Shown one piece after another: positions 49,601 through 55,990 of a stretch of 64,000 nt of DNA; positions within the stretch are counted from its first letter, which is position 1, and every line of letters begins with the position of its first letter. The translations under genes and the position numbers were made by a program. Source of the DNA: Anarhynchus alexandrinus (lineage: Eukaryota; Chordata; Aves; Charadriiformes; Charadriidae); the NCBI GenBank assembly GCA_008711295.1, contig VUYV01000156.1:1860516-1924515 (forward strand), given 5' to 3'. The notes under the pieces were generated by a model. The model had not been told where the DNA came from, did not search any database, and saw only the letters and a list, made by a program, of their open reading frames with translations.

Positions 49601-52067
49601 AGGGAATTGCTAAGCCCATCTCGTCTCAACATTTCTGTACGGGTTTGTTGGGCTTTTTTTATGATGCTGAGTAGCACAGACACAGACTACACTGGACATA
49701 TGGGTGATCAGAAGAAATACTACAGAACTTGAATTAAGCTCTCTCTTCTAGCAAACGAGCTGTGGTCTGCCCAGCAGCAGAGGGCTCACAGAAACAGGAG
49801 ACGACAGTACGGAAAACCCAAGATGGCTCATCACCACACTGACGTAGGGAAGAAAACCAAACCCAAGCGACAGATTCCATTCCCCCAGACTGCATTTCCT
49901 CAGTTTCCTGATTTTGCTCAGAAAGAATTGGTGCAATTCTCCAGAAAGCAGCAAGTGCTTCGCAGGGTGCTGCTCAGAGCACGTCCACCCCCATTTTACA
50001 GGTGCTCACGGCTGAACCCAGCCGTGCCGTACCCAGTAACCACACCACCGGAGCAGCCTGCGCGCCCTCTGGTCGGCTTCCACTGGGAACAAAACTCGTT
50101 AAGTTCAGCTTCACAGCAGGAGGAACTTTCCCTCAGTCCCGACCATGAGCGGGGAATCCAGTGCGTTTCCCAAGCGTAGCCAAGGACATCACCTCCATCT
50201 CCCCCACCAAAGACCCAGAGTTTACGCCTCGCCCTGCGCCCTGCCTGGGCAACCCGAGGTCCCGTTCCTCCACCCCTGTCACAGACCAGCGGATCCCTCA
50301 TGTCTCTGCATCTCCCCAGGACCAGTGCCACACTGGCAGCAGGGGTGGGGGATGTGACCTGTGCTTTGCTGTTGTTCTCCGCAAAAGCCCTTACCAATGT
50401 CGGGGCAGCCAGATGCCAGGCCCTCCACCCCCAGCCCTTTGCCCCTTGGGTGCTCTGTCACACCAACAGAGATGTTATCAATGCTCACTGCTCTCTAATG
50501 CTAAGCACGCCACAAGTGCTTTTGCCTCACAAACCTATTTTGTCTCACACGTTTGCCCTAATTTGTGTAAAGGAGGAAATTCGCAACACTAATTAGAAAG
50601 CTCGGACTGTTTTGTTTTCTCCAGTTCACCTTATCTTCTTCATTCAGCTCCCGAAGACTCGGCTATTAAGAGAAATTAAGTAATTCATCAAGCCCTTTTC
50701 AATTACCTGCTGTTGATAACATCAGAGTACAATTAGCATCTACAAATGAACCAAGTGCCAACTGCCAAGCAGAAACAGAAGCTAATTTACAGCGTGGGGC
50801 AGCCTGCGAGAGCTGAGACTCAGGGGCTGCCAGCAAACGCGCATTTTGTTATACCAGCACCAGCCCTGCTCTGCCACTCCCAGCCAGCTGAGAACACGTC
50901 CTCCACGACAGCTGGAACATCAGCAGCACAAACGCCGCATCCTACCGCAGAGATGGAAATGCATCTTTGGTCGCTCCCACATCTGTTGCTGTGAAGAAGC
51001 AGCAGGAATGGACTTCACTTTGGGGTAATTCAGTGCTCCCCAGCCTGCCAGCAGGACACCAATGTCTCCCCTTGGAAGAACATGAGACTCCTACACTCTG
51101 GTATTTTAATGTGCACATTCTGAAAACAAATTTAGTTAGGATTTGACCTATGTGTCTCCCAACTTACAAGGCAGCAATATATTGTCATATCCAGCTGACA
51201 AGCTCCCAAAGAAAAGGCCAGGTAATACGCCAGGTCACTTCTTGCCTTAGCGCAAGACTTAAGTTTATGGCTGACACCTGAATAGCTCTTCAAATGCACT
51301 TTACCTTTTCATTTCCCTTCTGCCATGAGCTTGTGCTTTCTGGTGCCTTTCTGAGCAGCTCCATAATTGAACATGGGACACATGACATTACATCGGCACA
51401 CAACCTGCCAAGTGCCTGTTTAATTTATGGAGACAGTCTGGTGAAACTGGGGTAACTAAGAAGACAGCACACAGCAAACCTCCCGCATCCTGCAGCAGCT
51501 CTGATAGCCACGGCCTTCCCTGACAAATTCTGCTCCGTGTCAGGGCTCCACGTCCTTACCTAGATTGGAGGAGGCTCTGCCTTCAGCAGCTCGGTCCTGC
51601 AGGCTCTCAGCGATGTGCAACTGTTCTTCATGGTACTGCTTAGCCCTTTCCAGGTCCTGCATACATCTGGCTGCATGGCCCAAGCCAGCATAAGCTCGCA
51701 TCTCAATGGCCTTCTCAGCCAGCTCCTGGGCCAACTCCAACACATAGTTGTGGTAGGACATGGCTTTGTCGAAGTTTCTCCGGTAGTGGTACGCACTGCC
51801 TAGGTTGCTGTAGGCTCGAGCTTCCTCCCGCTTGTTCCCCAGCTCCTTGGCGATCTTAAGATGTTGTTCGTGGCACTGCACCGCATTTTCAAAATCCCCC
51901 ATTGCAATGTACACTGCTCCCATGTTGCCCAGCTCCCGCGCCTCAGAGAGCTCATCTTTGGACTGCTTTGCAAGGAGGACACACTGCTTGTGGCTGGCCA
52001 GTGCGTTTGGGTAGTCCCCAATGGCTGTGTACACGTGGCCCAGGCTGCTCAGTGCTGAGGACGCTGC
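5987..52067 (-). CDS. TTC28: TTC28, tetratricopeptide repeat protein 28 (TPR array + CHAT domain), 18 exons, 5' end outside window
   Basis: Joined minus-strand exons: 52067-51560, 44110-42769, 42381-41858, 40220-40111, 39800-39671, 39252-39034, 36988-36823, 29320-29180, 21171-21027, 17243-17064, 16836-16116, 14398-14274, 13206-12975, 12535-12459, 10434-10411, 9581-9452, 8220-8113, 7611-5987. All introns are GT-AG and all phases agree, giving 2168 residues plus TGA. Order: about 21 TPR units (residues 1-890), linker and CHAT domain (about 890-1437), conserved post-CHAT segment (1438-1627), Ser/Pro-rich tail (1628-2168). I identified the gene by recall of human TTC28, which it matches closely along its length. 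Family knowledge: a large cytoplasmic scaffold reported to act in the mitotic midzone and cytokinesis and to bind Aurora B. The TPR array is presumably a protein-binding superhelix. By recall, roughly 300 N-terminal residues are missing; their exons are not in this window. Confidence 0.96.
7612..8112 (-). other. TTC28 intron (exon 17 to 18), 501 bp
   Basis: GT-AG intron. I see nothing in it beyond the splice signals; the acceptor is preceded by a run of Ts in the transcript (A run at 7621-7629). Confidence 0.85.
8113..8220 (-). CDS. TTC28: TTC28 window exon 17
   Basis: 108 nt, residues 1592-1627: [20 protein letters not shown]... to ...LQSLLALF. The acceptor is ttccactacag|GTTTTGAC and the donor is CTTTTTG|GTAAAG. 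It closes the globular conserved part; the next exon begins the disordered tail. The residue at the splice junction is a split aspartate (G|AT). Confidence 0.93.
8221..9451 (-). other. TTC28 intron (exon 16 to 17), 1231 bp
   Basis: Contains the CR1 fragment at 8939-9082; no other recognisable element. Confidence 0.85.
8939..9082 (-). mobile_element. CR1 LINE, 3'-terminal fragment, minus orientation
   Basis: Reading plus, the block begins GAATCACAGAATGGTTAGAG, then GGGCAGGGACACCTCCCACT, AGACCAGGTTGCTCAAAGCC and CCATCCAGCCTGGCCTTGAA. This is the reverse complement of the CR1 3' end and its 3' UTR. About 144 bp remain; it is severely 5'-truncated, as is usual for CR1. It lies in the same orientation as TTC28. 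Confidence 0.93.
9452..9581 (-). CDS. TTC28: TTC28 window exon 16
   Basis: 130 nt, residues 1549-1591: [20 protein letters not shown]..., then [20 protein letters not shown]. The acceptor is attgttatcttcag|CTGCATC and the donor is GCTCTAG|GTAGGA. It leaves one base for a split glycine completed by exon 17. Confidence 0.94.
9582..10410 (-). other. TTC28 intron (microexon 15 to exon 16), 829 bp
   Basis: No repeat or gene recognised. It is the downstream flank of the microexon and could hold splicing enhancers. I did not find a UGCAUG on the transcript strand next to the donor. Confidence 0.85.
10411..10434 (-). CDS. TTC28: TTC28 window exon 15, 24-nt microexon (AVKNMVGM)
   Basis: 24 nt encode the eight residues AVKNMVGM (1541-1548), joining QLINR to LHQVLVQL exactly as I recall for mammalian TTC28. 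The donor is GGAATG|GTGAGT, a perfect +1 to +6. The acceptor is cccgaag. Directly upstream in the transcript are UGCUGC (10441-10446) and then a 31-nt uninterrupted pyrimidine tract (10453-10483). That arrangement fits a regulated microexon. It is phase 0 on both sides, so skipping removes eight residues in frame. Confidence 0.9.
10435..10483 (-). promoter_or_regulatory. microexon acceptor control region (pyrimidine tract + UGC)
   Basis: In transcript order: a 31-nt uninterrupted C/U tract with UUCUUU and UCUUUU PTB-like units (10483-10453), a short spacer, UGCUGC (10446-10441), then CCGAAG and the 24-nt exon. UGC placed between a displaced pyrimidine tract and AG is the published hallmark of SRRM4/nSR100-dependent neural microexons. 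The assignment to that factor is inference. Confidence 0.55.
10435..12458 (-). other. TTC28 intron (exon 14 to microexon 15), 2024 bp
   Basis: Its 3' end carries the pyrimidine tract and UGCUGC of the microexon acceptor. Nothing else is recognised. Confidence 0.85.
12459..12535 (-). CDS. TTC28: TTC28 window exon 14
   Basis: 77 nt, residues 1515-1540: [20 protein letters not shown] followed by QLINR, a predicted helix pair. The acceptor is tcatgtttttcag|GTTTGCC and the donor is AACAGG|GTGAGTT. It ends on a codon boundary, so the microexon that follows can be included or skipped without changing frame. Confidence 0.92.
12536..12974 (-). other. TTC28 intron (exon 13 to 14), 439 bp
   Basis: Nothing recognised besides splice signals. 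Confidence 0.85.
12975..13206 (-). CDS. TTC28: TTC28 window exon 13
   Basis: 232 nt, residues 1438-1514: [20 protein letters not shown]..., then [19 protein letters not shown] and ...[10 protein letters not shown]. The acceptor is gtattttccccaaag|GTGGAG and the donor is CTCCTGG|GTAAGAG. It encodes the conserved domain following CHAT. I know of no biochemical function assigned to it. Confidence 0.94.
13207..14273 (-). other. TTC28 intron (exon 12 to 13), 1067 bp
   Basis: Unique sequence; no repeat or RNA gene recognised. Confidence 0.85.
14274..14398 (-). CDS. TTC28: TTC28 window exon 12 (end of CHAT region)
   Basis: 125 nt, residues 1396-1437: [20 protein letters not shown]... ending in the helix [12 protein letters not shown]. 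The acceptor is tgcatcctgcag|GTTTCATG and the donor is CATCTG|GTAAGAG. It completes a split glycine and ends on a codon boundary. Confidence 0.94.
14399..16115 (-). other. TTC28 intron (exon 11 to 12), 1717 bp
   Basis: Unique sequence with a short T-run near 15088-15097. No element recognised. Confidence 0.85.
16116..16836 (-). CDS. TTC28: TTC28 window exon 11 (CHAT catalytic-like core)
   Basis: 721 nt, residues 1156-1395. The acceptor has a 20-nt C/T tract before tgtag|TCCCATG, and the donor is GGGCAG|GTAGGA. Motifs: [13 protein letters not shown], whose His at 16591-16593 (residue 1237) is the CHAT histidine; [14 protein letters not shown], where the superfamily normally has S-A-C-E-T-G and the cysteine position is Tyr (16357-16359, residue 1315); then [20 protein letters not shown] and LWPVP with FYSSLLNG, all standard CHAT C-terminal motifs. 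The domain fold is clear, but its peptidase activity is doubtful. Confidence 0.96.
17064..17243 (-). CDS. TTC28: TTC28 window exon 10 (CHAT core strands)
   Basis: 180 nt, residues 1096-1155: [20 protein letters not shown]..., including [11 protein letters not shown], the conserved CHAT strand-turn (hydrophobic strand, then L-x-P-F-x-x-L). The acceptor is agagtttttctttcag-like and pyrimidine-rich before GGTTTG. The donor is CCAAG|GTCTGA, which keeps GT, +5G and the AAG context but lacks the +3 purine and +4 A. It is the weakest donor in the gene. Both ends are phase 0 and the next exon continues in frame, so the call is secure. Confidence 0.93.
17244..21026 (-). other. TTC28 intron (exon 9 to 10), 3783 bp
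   Basis: Contains the CR1 copy at 17378-17982 close to exon 10 and a GC-rich, CAG/CTG-rich patch at about 20360-20780 close to exon 9. The rest is unique. Confidence 0.85.
17378..17982 (+). mobile_element. CR1 LINE, 5'-truncated copy with intact C-terminal reverse-transcriptase frame
   Basis: An open frame of about 170 codons (17386-17898) encodes the C-terminal part of CR1 ORF2. It includes [40 protein letters not shown] and [20 protein letters not shown], and ends at a TAG. It is followed by the CR1 3' tail (GTTGGACTTGATGATCTTAA, CTTCCAACCTCAGCAACTC) and a degenerate end CTATGATTCC. The 5' end is truncated at about 17378, inside the reverse-transcriptase region. It has no frameshift or stop, so it is relatively young, but the copy cannot be autonomous because the catalytic part of the polymerase and the endonuclease are absent. 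It is antisense to TTC28 and ends about 130 bp from exon 10. Confidence 0.95.
21027..21171 (-). CDS. TTC28: TTC28 window exon 9
   Basis: 145 nt, residues 1047-1095: [19 protein letters not shown]... to ...[14 protein letters not shown]. The acceptor is tcttgcccacag|GAGCTG and the donor is GAAGGA|GTAAGC. It contains a basic [10 protein letters not shown] segment, a plausible phosphorylation site by sequence only, followed by the helix LRALYDLLI that leads into the CHAT core. It ends on a codon boundary. Confidence 0.94.
22524..22577. repeat. AT-rich inverted repeat (hairpin/cruciform)
   Basis: Left arm 22528-22544 (GCTATAGGCATATATAT) pairs perfectly with right arm 22557-22573 around a 12-base loop (22545-22556). 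One more T-A pair adds to it, then a T/G wobble and two more pairs, giving a near-perfect 21-bp stem. A short (CA)n run follows. Confidence 0.9.
24900..25330. repeat. C-rich tract with degenerate GACCTG units (unidentified)
   Basis: Recurrent CCTGACCTGCC, GGACCTGCAC, TTGACCTCAGACCTGCC and TCTGGACCTGCTG motifs are spread over about 430 bp, compositionally unlike the surrounding intron. It may be a decayed dispersed repeat (such as an old LTR) or simple low-complexity drift. I cannot assign a family. Confidence 0.3.
29180..29320 (-). CDS. TTC28: TTC28 window exon 8
   Basis: 141 nt, residues 1000-1047: [20 protein letters not shown]... through RNNLLN. The acceptor is gttccccctgcag|AGCCTG and the donor is GAACAG|GTGAGA. 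It is an acidic, Ser/Glu-rich linker within the CHAT-containing half. It sits isolated between introns of 8.0 kb (downstream) and 7.5 kb (upstream). Confidence 0.94.
30382..30403. repeat. poly-G run of 20 with adjacent N
   Basis: Twenty consecutive G on the plus strand (C in the TTC28 transcript), followed by A and an N at 30403. The true length is uncertain because such tracts sequence poorly. Confidence 0.85.
34158..34188. repeat. (CA)n microsatellite, imperfect
   Basis: GTGTG followed by an uninterrupted CA run and then GCACGCAC. About 31 bp in all. Confidence 0.9.
36823..36988 (-). CDS. TTC28: TTC28 window exon 7
   Basis: 166 nt, residues 945-1000, beginning [17 protein letters not shown] and ending [12 protein letters not shown] plus CG of a split arginine. 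The acceptor is tcgtgccttgcag|GAATTC and the donor is ACCCG|GTAAGA. This is an insertion-like variable region inside the CHAT part and is less conserved than its neighbours against my recollection of the human protein. The phase joins both neighbours exactly. Confidence 0.92.
36989..39033 (-). other. TTC28 intron (exon 6 to 7), 2045 bp
   Basis: A/T-rich unique sequence, especially 37240-37620 and 38380-38700; nothing recognised. Confidence 0.85.
39034..39252 (-). CDS. TTC28: TTC28 window exon 6 (TPR/CHAT linker)
   Basis: 219 nt, residues 872-944. It starts with [20 protein letters not shown], a helix typical of the segment joining TPRs to CHAT domains in this superfamily. It continues through the predicted beta strands around [18 protein letters not shown], the usual opening strands of CHAT. 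The acceptor is tgtcttttcag|GTCATC and the donor is GGGGCAG|GTGAGG. One base is left over for a split glycine. Confidence 0.95.
39253..39670 (-). other. TTC28 intron (exon 5 to 6), 418 bp
   Basis: Nothing recognised besides splice signals. Confidence 0.85.
39671..39800 (-). CDS. TTC28: TTC28 window exon 5 (last irregular TPR units)
   Basis: 130 nt, residues 829-871, beginning [14 protein letters not shown] and ending ...RVLVSL plus one base. The acceptor is ttcgctcccag|CTGTACC and the donor is GTCTCG|GTAAGAG. The TPR spacing loosens here (unit 21 is about 45 residues), marking the end of the regular array before the CHAT-linked region. Confidence 0.94.
39801..40110 (-). other. TTC28 intron (exon 4 to 5), 310 bp
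   Basis: GC-rich short intron with a C-run at 40009-40016; nothing else recognised. Confidence 0.85.
40111..40220 (-). CDS. TTC28: TTC28 window exon 4 (end of TPR 20, start of 21)
   Basis: 110 nt, residues 792-828, starting [15 protein letters not shown]. The acceptor is tccttttcag|GACTG and the donor is CACCAG|GTATAC. The two first bases complete a glycine split from the previous exon, and the exon ends on a codon boundary. It is too short for ordinary ORF detection and was placed by phase and by homology to TTC28. Confidence 0.93.
40221..41857 (-). other. TTC28 intron (exon 3 to 4), 1637 bp
   Basis: The part next to exon 4 (about 40230-40450) is GC-rich with several CpGs; the rest is ordinary. 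No repeat recognised. Confidence 0.85.
41858..42381 (-). CDS. TTC28: TTC28 window exon 3 (TPR units 16-20)
   Basis: 524 nt, residues 617-791. The acceptor is cttcccttgtag|GGCTATG, completing AGG, and the donor is GGAAG|GTAGGA. It holds the second half of unit 16, complete units 17-19 and most of unit 20, all in 40-residue register. Opposite-strand open frames over this exon are mirror artefacts of the repeat composition. Confidence 0.95.
42382..42768 (-). other. TTC28 intron (exon 2 to 3), 387 bp
   Basis: Nothing recognised besides splice signals. Confidence 0.85.
42769..44110 (-). CDS. TTC28: TTC28 window exon 2 (large exon, TPR units 5-16)
   Basis: 1342 nt, residues 170-617, one continuous open frame. 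The acceptor is ttatttttcag|GGATC and the donor is CACAG|GTAAGG. The exon completes a glycine codon at its start (G|GG) and leaves AG at its end. It carries about eleven TPR units without an intron; each begins close to the pattern G-R-A-Y-G-N-L-G. Unit 14 is the only one of the regular units that departs from 40 residues (43 residues, with an extra stretch around SGNESVLDR). The region is highly conserved in my recollection of the mammalian protein, as expected for a packed superhelix. Confidence 0.96.
44111..51559 (-). other. TTC28 intron (exon 1 to 2 of window), 7449 bp
   Basis: A T-run of 19 at 49325-49343 and GC-richer stretches at about 44170-44310 and 49990-50470. No CR1, RNA gene or second protein gene recognised. 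Confidence 0.85.
49325..49343. repeat. poly-T run of 19
   Basis: A homopolymer T tract on the plus strand. The neighbouring sequence does not resemble a SINE or processed copy. Confidence 0.9.
51560..52067 (-). CDS. TTC28: TTC28 window exon 1 (TPR units 1-4)
   Basis: 508 nt, residues 1-169. The acceptor reads ...tatccctgcag before GCAGCGTCC, and the donor is CTAG|GTAAGG. It enters at phase 0 and leaves one base (G) over. It encodes four TPR units of 40 residues each plus the start of a fifth, with the signature alanine/leucine/glycine pattern (for example [17 protein letters not shown]). In the human protein, as I recall it, this exon is preceded by more TPR sequence ending in ...KLKDRE. No such sequence is present up to 64000, so the preceding exon lies beyond the window. 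Confidence 0.95.
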
Positions 52068-55000
52068 CTGCAGGGATAAGACAGAAAAGGTAAGTACAAG
52101 TAAGCATTCACAGAAACAAGTCAAATGGCCCCAGTCATAGAAACTGAAGCCACAAAAGGCCATTCTGGAGACAGAATGTGACTACCTGCTAGAAAACCTG
52201 CTCTCTGCAGTTCTACACCCCTCAGAGCAGCTCAGGAGGAGGCAGCAGGGAACGGGGTTGACTTGGGAGAACAGGGCTAGGATTACCTCTTTCTCTGAAG
52301 CGTACAGTGTGTGCATAGCTGGTAGAGGGGAAGGATGGCACTGCAAAGATGCAGAGACCAGTGGGGAAATAGAGAAAGTGATCGCTGCAGAAAACCGCAC
52401 TCCAGGACCAGCCTGAGTCATCTCACTGAGCAGCGCTTCCCCTGTGGGCAGCCACAGCTCAGGTCACCTCTCATGACTACTTTAACACCTACACCAAGCC
52501 CTGCTTACACATGACATTCACCTGCAGAGAACACTGCAAATGCACGCTTGCTCTGTTCCACCCTCCACCCAGTAAGCTCACGTCAAAGCAACAGACTCCC
52601 GAGACCCTGCAGGCCGGTGCCACAGCACTGTCCGAGACCACCAGCAGAATGCAGAACTTGGCATACCCAACCATGCTGCAGGCTGAGCCAGTCTCTTCTT
52701 TCCGAGCTAAACAGCTGTTGAATACCTGCTGCTGGAAAACTTACACACCCACAGCCAGCACTTGGCTGGGAGAAGGGAGATGCCGCTGCTGCTTATCTTG
52801 CAGTACCAGTGGGGCAGTGTGCCGTCACCAACATCTCCGTGTACGTGTGCTTGGCCAATCACACCACGCTCCGAAGAGCGCCGTTCTTACTGTGCAGCAT
52901 CAGGGTCCTTCTAGTACAACATTGTTTGTTATTGAGCCCCAAAGAACCTTGAGGCTGCAGCAAAGACAACAGTATTTCAGCAGCTGTAGCCTCTGTCCCC
53001 TGGGGACATCTTAAATAAATATAGCTGTTTGAAAACCCGAGTTCTTACCACCAAGAAACAGCTGTATTTAAGAAGACAAATTATCCGAGAAACAGATTCT
53101 TTTGCCCACTGCATCTACCAGGACGCGTGCCTTCCCTCCACCTGGCAGAGCCGGAGCACGCACAGCCGGGCAGCGGGGCAAGCAGCCAGCAACAGGGATG
53201 TGTTCCTTCTGCCTCATGCACATCTGCTGCCTCAGCATGGCTGTTCACGCCAAAGCTCTGACCCCGAGTCCTCCATGGGCCCTGCGTGTGCTTTTCCGTT
53301 GATACTCAGCTGCTGCTGTGACCCAATTCCACAACAGCCATCTCTTCCAAACCCCCAGAAAGGAGCAGTCAGGGTGAGTGACTGCACAGAGATCCGTCTG
53401 TGCCCCCCCAGCACCCTGGCTCAGGAAAGACCCAGTCCACTTTCCACCCAAAATGGTGACACAGCATCTCAGGACACTTGTCCTTGCTATGTGAAATGGC
53501 ATAACTTTGTGCTACCAACGAAGAGGCAGCCTCCCCCTTTCCTGTCCTTGGCTGTGTGCTCCCAGTGCAGCCTTAGGCTAGCGTTCCCGTCCACGCAGCG
53601 GATCCTGAGCTCCCCAGTCCCCTGTTCAAATTTCTGTTTCCTAAGAGGCAAGACCTTTGCACCGAGTGGCATGACAGGGGGAAGAGCAGCTTGACCACAC
53701 CACCAGGCTGCAGGCAGGTGGGCCCTTCGGCTGTTCCACCGTCAGGAAGGAAGGCACGCTCCTTCTGTTCTTGCTGTCTGGGCTCAACCCCTGGAGCCAC
53801 CCGCATGGCATACTTCTGTTGCATTTTGTTACTCCCCTCTTGCTATGACTTGGATGGCCTAATGCAGCTGATACTGGTGCTTTTGTTTAATTAGCAAGAG
53901 CTCGTCACTTTTCTGGGTGCAGTATCCCTAGGCACAACACCAAGAGCTCTCCCATGAAATGGGATTCCATATGGCAAGTGCAAGGCGTGCAGCTGAAAGC
54001 GCCTCACAGGACACGCCAACCAGCTATCTCCAACTGGAACACCATGGAGCTGGAGAAAGGCTTCCGTGCGATACCACTGATAAAGACACCAGACGAACCC
54101 CCAGGGAACACAAGATGAGCTGTAAAAAGTGAGCTCCTTGCTCTGCATGCATGAGAGAGACCACAACATCACAGCACGGTTCAGACAGCAAGCGGACCTC
54201 TGTGGTTAAATTCACCTAAGAATTTGCAGATTCAAGCCTGCCTCTTTTAACCGTTTTAAACAGCTGCCTCCGCCACAATACAAGCACACAGAAATGCACT
54301 CTGACATCAAGGTTGGAGGGAAAACACTTAAATTAAGCAGCTGGAGTAGCTAAGGGATGGCGGTGGCTCCCCATCAGTGCCCAGAGTGGCCATGAGGAAC
54401 CTCTCCAACCCACCCAGCACCACACCAGGGAGCCCTGCCACCTTTTCGCTGCCAGGTCATACATCTGCTCCCAGGAGCCACCCGAGCTAGAGGGCTTTCC
54501 CTCACACTGGGCTTTCCCTCCCGACACTCGCCTCGCCTGGATAAACTGGTATATGCTTGGCTCCCACCTGCAGAATGGCTATGCCCACAGATACAGGATT
54601 TTAATTCCTTTCTACAAGGCAAATGACTAACCTCTTCCTGGCCACACTGTCTGGCCATCACATATAAAAAGAAAGCGGATCAGAAAATCTCTTCTACAGG
54701 AGTAGATCTGGGTCAGTGCCTCTCAGCTGGAACCACATTTTGCTATTGAAATTGCACCCCTGAAGAAATAAGCCTTTCATCAATTTCAAAAACAGTAGCA
54801 GGAGAAACCTTCCTAAAGATTATTCTTACTAAAATTATATCATGATTGGAAGAGTAATGCTAAGTCAGGAAGATCTATGGGCCAGAGCAAGAGGCAGAGA
54901 GCACAGGTGATCAATTATTTTTGTGATCAGCAGCATTAACAGAGTAATATTTCCACACTGATGAACTGTAAATACGCTGTGCTGATTCAAATTAATAGGG

Positions 55001-55239
55001 AAACCATCTATTCTGATACAAGAACCTGATGTGACAGATTAGCTATTAAACACAATTTATAGGTCATAAGATAGAGAAGTTATATGGAAGCTCTCCTGTG
55101 GCCAGCTCCGTAAATAGCCAAGCTGCATTTGTCCTCCCGGAGGCATCCTTTCAGGCAGCTTAATTATAACGGAAGAACTGCCAGAATTCAAAATGTCTTT
55201 ATTTTCTTCCACTTAGTGTTGCAGATGAACTTCATTCAA

Positions 55240-55345
55240 CGCACGGGACAATGCGCGCAGGGCAGTGGCAGAGCCTCAGCTGCCGCGGGAAGCCCCGCAG
55301 CATCCCCGCAAGCTGCGGTACCGCTCCGCAGGGCAGCGCGGCCGC
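55240..55345. promoter_or_regulatory. CpG-dense patch 1 (candidate regulatory element)
   Basis: About 13 CpG in 105 bp, in motifs such as TGCGCGC, GCCGCGGG and GCGCGGCCGC. It lies 3.2 kb upstream of window exon 1. It is short for a CpG island, and no TATA or clear initiator is recognised. Confidence 0.35.
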
Positions 55346-55784
55346 ACAGCCTGGGGCTCAGTCCCACAGACGGCGGGAGCAGCACTGGATTTCATGCTGC
55401 CAACACGTGCTATAATGAACTAGAAATAAGTAGCTTTTGCTGCTGTAATTACCACAGACCAGAGAGAGGAGCAGCTAGCAGCCACTCTTCAGTGACATAG
55501 TGACAGGCTGGGGACAAAGCTCCACCTCGTGCTGCCACGGGGTCAAACGGTTTCTTGGGCTTGGGAGGTGTTTCTCCAACAGCAAGCTCCACAGGTGGTG
55601 TGAGAACCAGCTAAACCCTGCAGAAATGAATGATTTAGAGCCTCTACAGAAGCACAGGCACTTGGCTCACAACATCAGGGACTGAAGCCATATTCACTCC
55701 AAAAATTACCTCTGCAGGACACCCTGCAGAGCACTGCCACCTTCACTCCACCTCCTGCGACTCCTCCTCCCGTTGGACAACTCC

Positions 55785-55990
55785 GTGTCACCAGGTAGAC
55801 CTGGCACCCAGCCGGTGACCACACGACGGGCGCCCAACAGGACAGCGATGCCCCGGGAAGGGGCCTGGGCCCGCTCCTGCCGAGCGCGGCAGTCGGCCGC
55901 GAGGGCCACAGCTCCTCACTCCCGCAGGGCAGGCGGCTGCAGAGGTCCCGGACCCTCCTCAGCGCTGCCGCAACCGGCCAGGCAGCGTAG
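55785..55990. promoter_or_regulatory. CpG-dense patch 2 (candidate regulatory element)
   Basis: About 20 CpG in 205 bp, including CCGAGCGCGGCAGTCGGCCG. It is separated from patch 1 by CpG-poor sequence. Together they could be a degraded CpG island or an internal promoter for a shorter TTC28 transcript; this is inference. Confidence 0.35.
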
